This document shows positions 5,011 to 5,658 of a stretch of 5,658 nucleotides of DNA, one piece after another. The DNA is taken from contig JAGBGV010000155.1 of assembly GCA_017935805.1 (NCBI GenBank), positions 1-5,658 of the forward strand. The letters run 5' to 3'. The DNA comes from Clostridia bacterium (GTDB taxonomy: Bacteria > Bacillota_A > Clostridia > Oscillospirales > CAG-272). Numbering within the stretch: the stretch's first letter is position 1; each line of letters starts with the position of its first letter. The notes under the pieces were generated by a model that worked only from the letters and a program-made list of their open reading frames with translations, did not search any database and was not told the DNA's origin. The position numbers were made by a program, and so were the translations under genes.

Positions 5011-5658
5011 TTACCAATTAACCTGCCAGCGGTCGCGGTATTCCGTTTTCTGCTCGGGCATCATGTGTGCGGGAACGTATTTTGAGGTTTTCTTGCGCTC
5101 CTCAAGCAGTCTGTCATATTCGTCTGTGTCAAAGGGGAGATCAATGGGGATGCTGCCCTTCCACTGAGACAGATACGCCGCGTTCTGGATGGTCAGCGCG
5201 TTTATGCCCTCATATCCCGGAGCAACGAGTGGGGTATCAAAACGAATTGCATCGGCAAAGTTCTGAAGCACCATGCGATGCTGATTCTTCGCCGGCTCGT
5301 CGGGAATCTCTATGTATTCGTGCTCCACATATCCCTCGGATGTGGTGGCGGTTTTGATGATGTCACGGTCATCCGCTTTCAGCTTCCACCATTTGAGCAC
5401 ACCCCCCTCAAGCACCAGCTTGCCGAGACTGCCTGTGATCTCAAGTCGGTTTGTGCCGGGGAACTCACCTGTTGTGGTGATGAACACGCCCTCCGCGCCG
5501 TTTTTGAATCGAACATGGAGCGTGGCATTGTCCTCAACCTCGATATCGTGATATTTGGCGATGTCGCAGAATCCCGTAACCTGAACCGGCATACCGCAGA
5601 TCCACTGCCACATATCAAACTGATGGGGAGCCTGATTTACAAGCACACCGCCGCCCTC
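5011..5658 (-). CDS. Gfo/Idh/MocA-family oxidoreductase, C-terminal part (cut by window edge)
   Basis: The frame is open to the right edge, so only the last 215 residues are visible; family members usually have about 330-430, so the N-terminal Rossmann NAD(P)-binding domain and the EKP motif lie outside. What remains is the C-terminal alpha/beta substrate domain. At its start is the hallmark GGGVLVNQAPHQFD (visible residues 2-15), in which H12 matches the catalytic histidine of inositol dehydrogenase (H176 of Bacillus subtilis IolG) and N8 sits where that enzyme has D172. Further family features are VEDNATLHVRF (41-51) followed by KNGAEG, and RLEITGSLGKLVLEGG (71-86). Such enzymes oxidise or reduce a hydroxyl of sugars, inositols or glycosides with a nicotinamide cofactor in the cytoplasm. 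It is first in the visible run of four minus-strand genes, 35 bases before the membrane protein gene. A GTG at 5646 is internal and not a start. The substrate is unknown. Confidence 0.92.
   Translation of the reverse strand, partial: EGGGVLVNQAPHQFDMWQWICGMPVQVTGFCDIAKYHDIEVEDNATLHVRFKNGAEGVFITTTGEFPGTNRLEITGSLGKLVLEGGVLKWWKLKADDRDIIKTATTSEGYVEHEYIEIPDEPAKNQHRMVLQNFADAIRFDTPLVAPGYEGINALTIQNAAYLSQWKGSIPIDLPFDTDEYDRLLEERKKTSKYVPAHMMPEQKTEYRDRWQVNW

Overview
The window looks like chromosomal DNA from a low-to-mid GC Gram-positive bacterium, most likely a gut or rumen clostridium (Oscillospiraceae/Ruminococcaceae-like). The evidence is AGGAGG-type ribosome binding sites, textbook TTGACA-N17-TATAAT promoters, short intergenic gaps and the mixture of gene families. 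The taxonomic placement is inference. No RNA gene, CRISPR array, insertion sequence or phage gene was seen.

Layout. (1) 1-281, minus strand: the 5' end of an acetolactate synthase large subunit gene (ilvB), running off the left edge. (2) 282-670: a 389-base divergent intergenic region with two face-away promoters, both exact sigma-70/sigma-A consensus with 17-base spacers and a TG extended -10. It also holds a long hairpin in the ilvB leader and a 12-base perfect palindrome touching the -35 of the rightward promoter. (3) 671-2692, plus strand: a complete 673-residue heparinase II/III-like protein with no signal peptide, followed by a strong hairpin terminator. (4) 2745-5658, minus strand: a tightly spaced run of four genes converging on the lyase-like gene. 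In order of transcription these are the C-terminal part of a Gfo/Idh/MocA oxidoreductase (cut by the right edge), a small AT-rich four-helix membrane protein, and two paralogous xylose-isomerase-like TIM-barrel proteins of the sugar phosphate isomerase/epimerase superfamily.

How they may work together. The last five genes look like a cytoplasmic carbohydrate-breakdown locus. A lyase-fold enzyme would cleave an imported (probably uronic-acid-containing or otherwise modified) oligosaccharide, an NAD(P)-dependent oxidoreductase would oxidise a sugar hydroxyl, and two metal-dependent TIM-barrel enzymes would isomerise, epimerise or eliminate on the product. The substrate cannot be read from the sequence. 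The pairing of a Gfo/Idh/MocA dehydrogenase with TIM-barrel proteins resembles keto-sugar elimination systems such as the DgpA/DgpC C-glycoside deglycosidases, but this is an analogy only. The ilvB gene belongs to branched-chain amino acid synthesis and appears to be a separate transcription unit.
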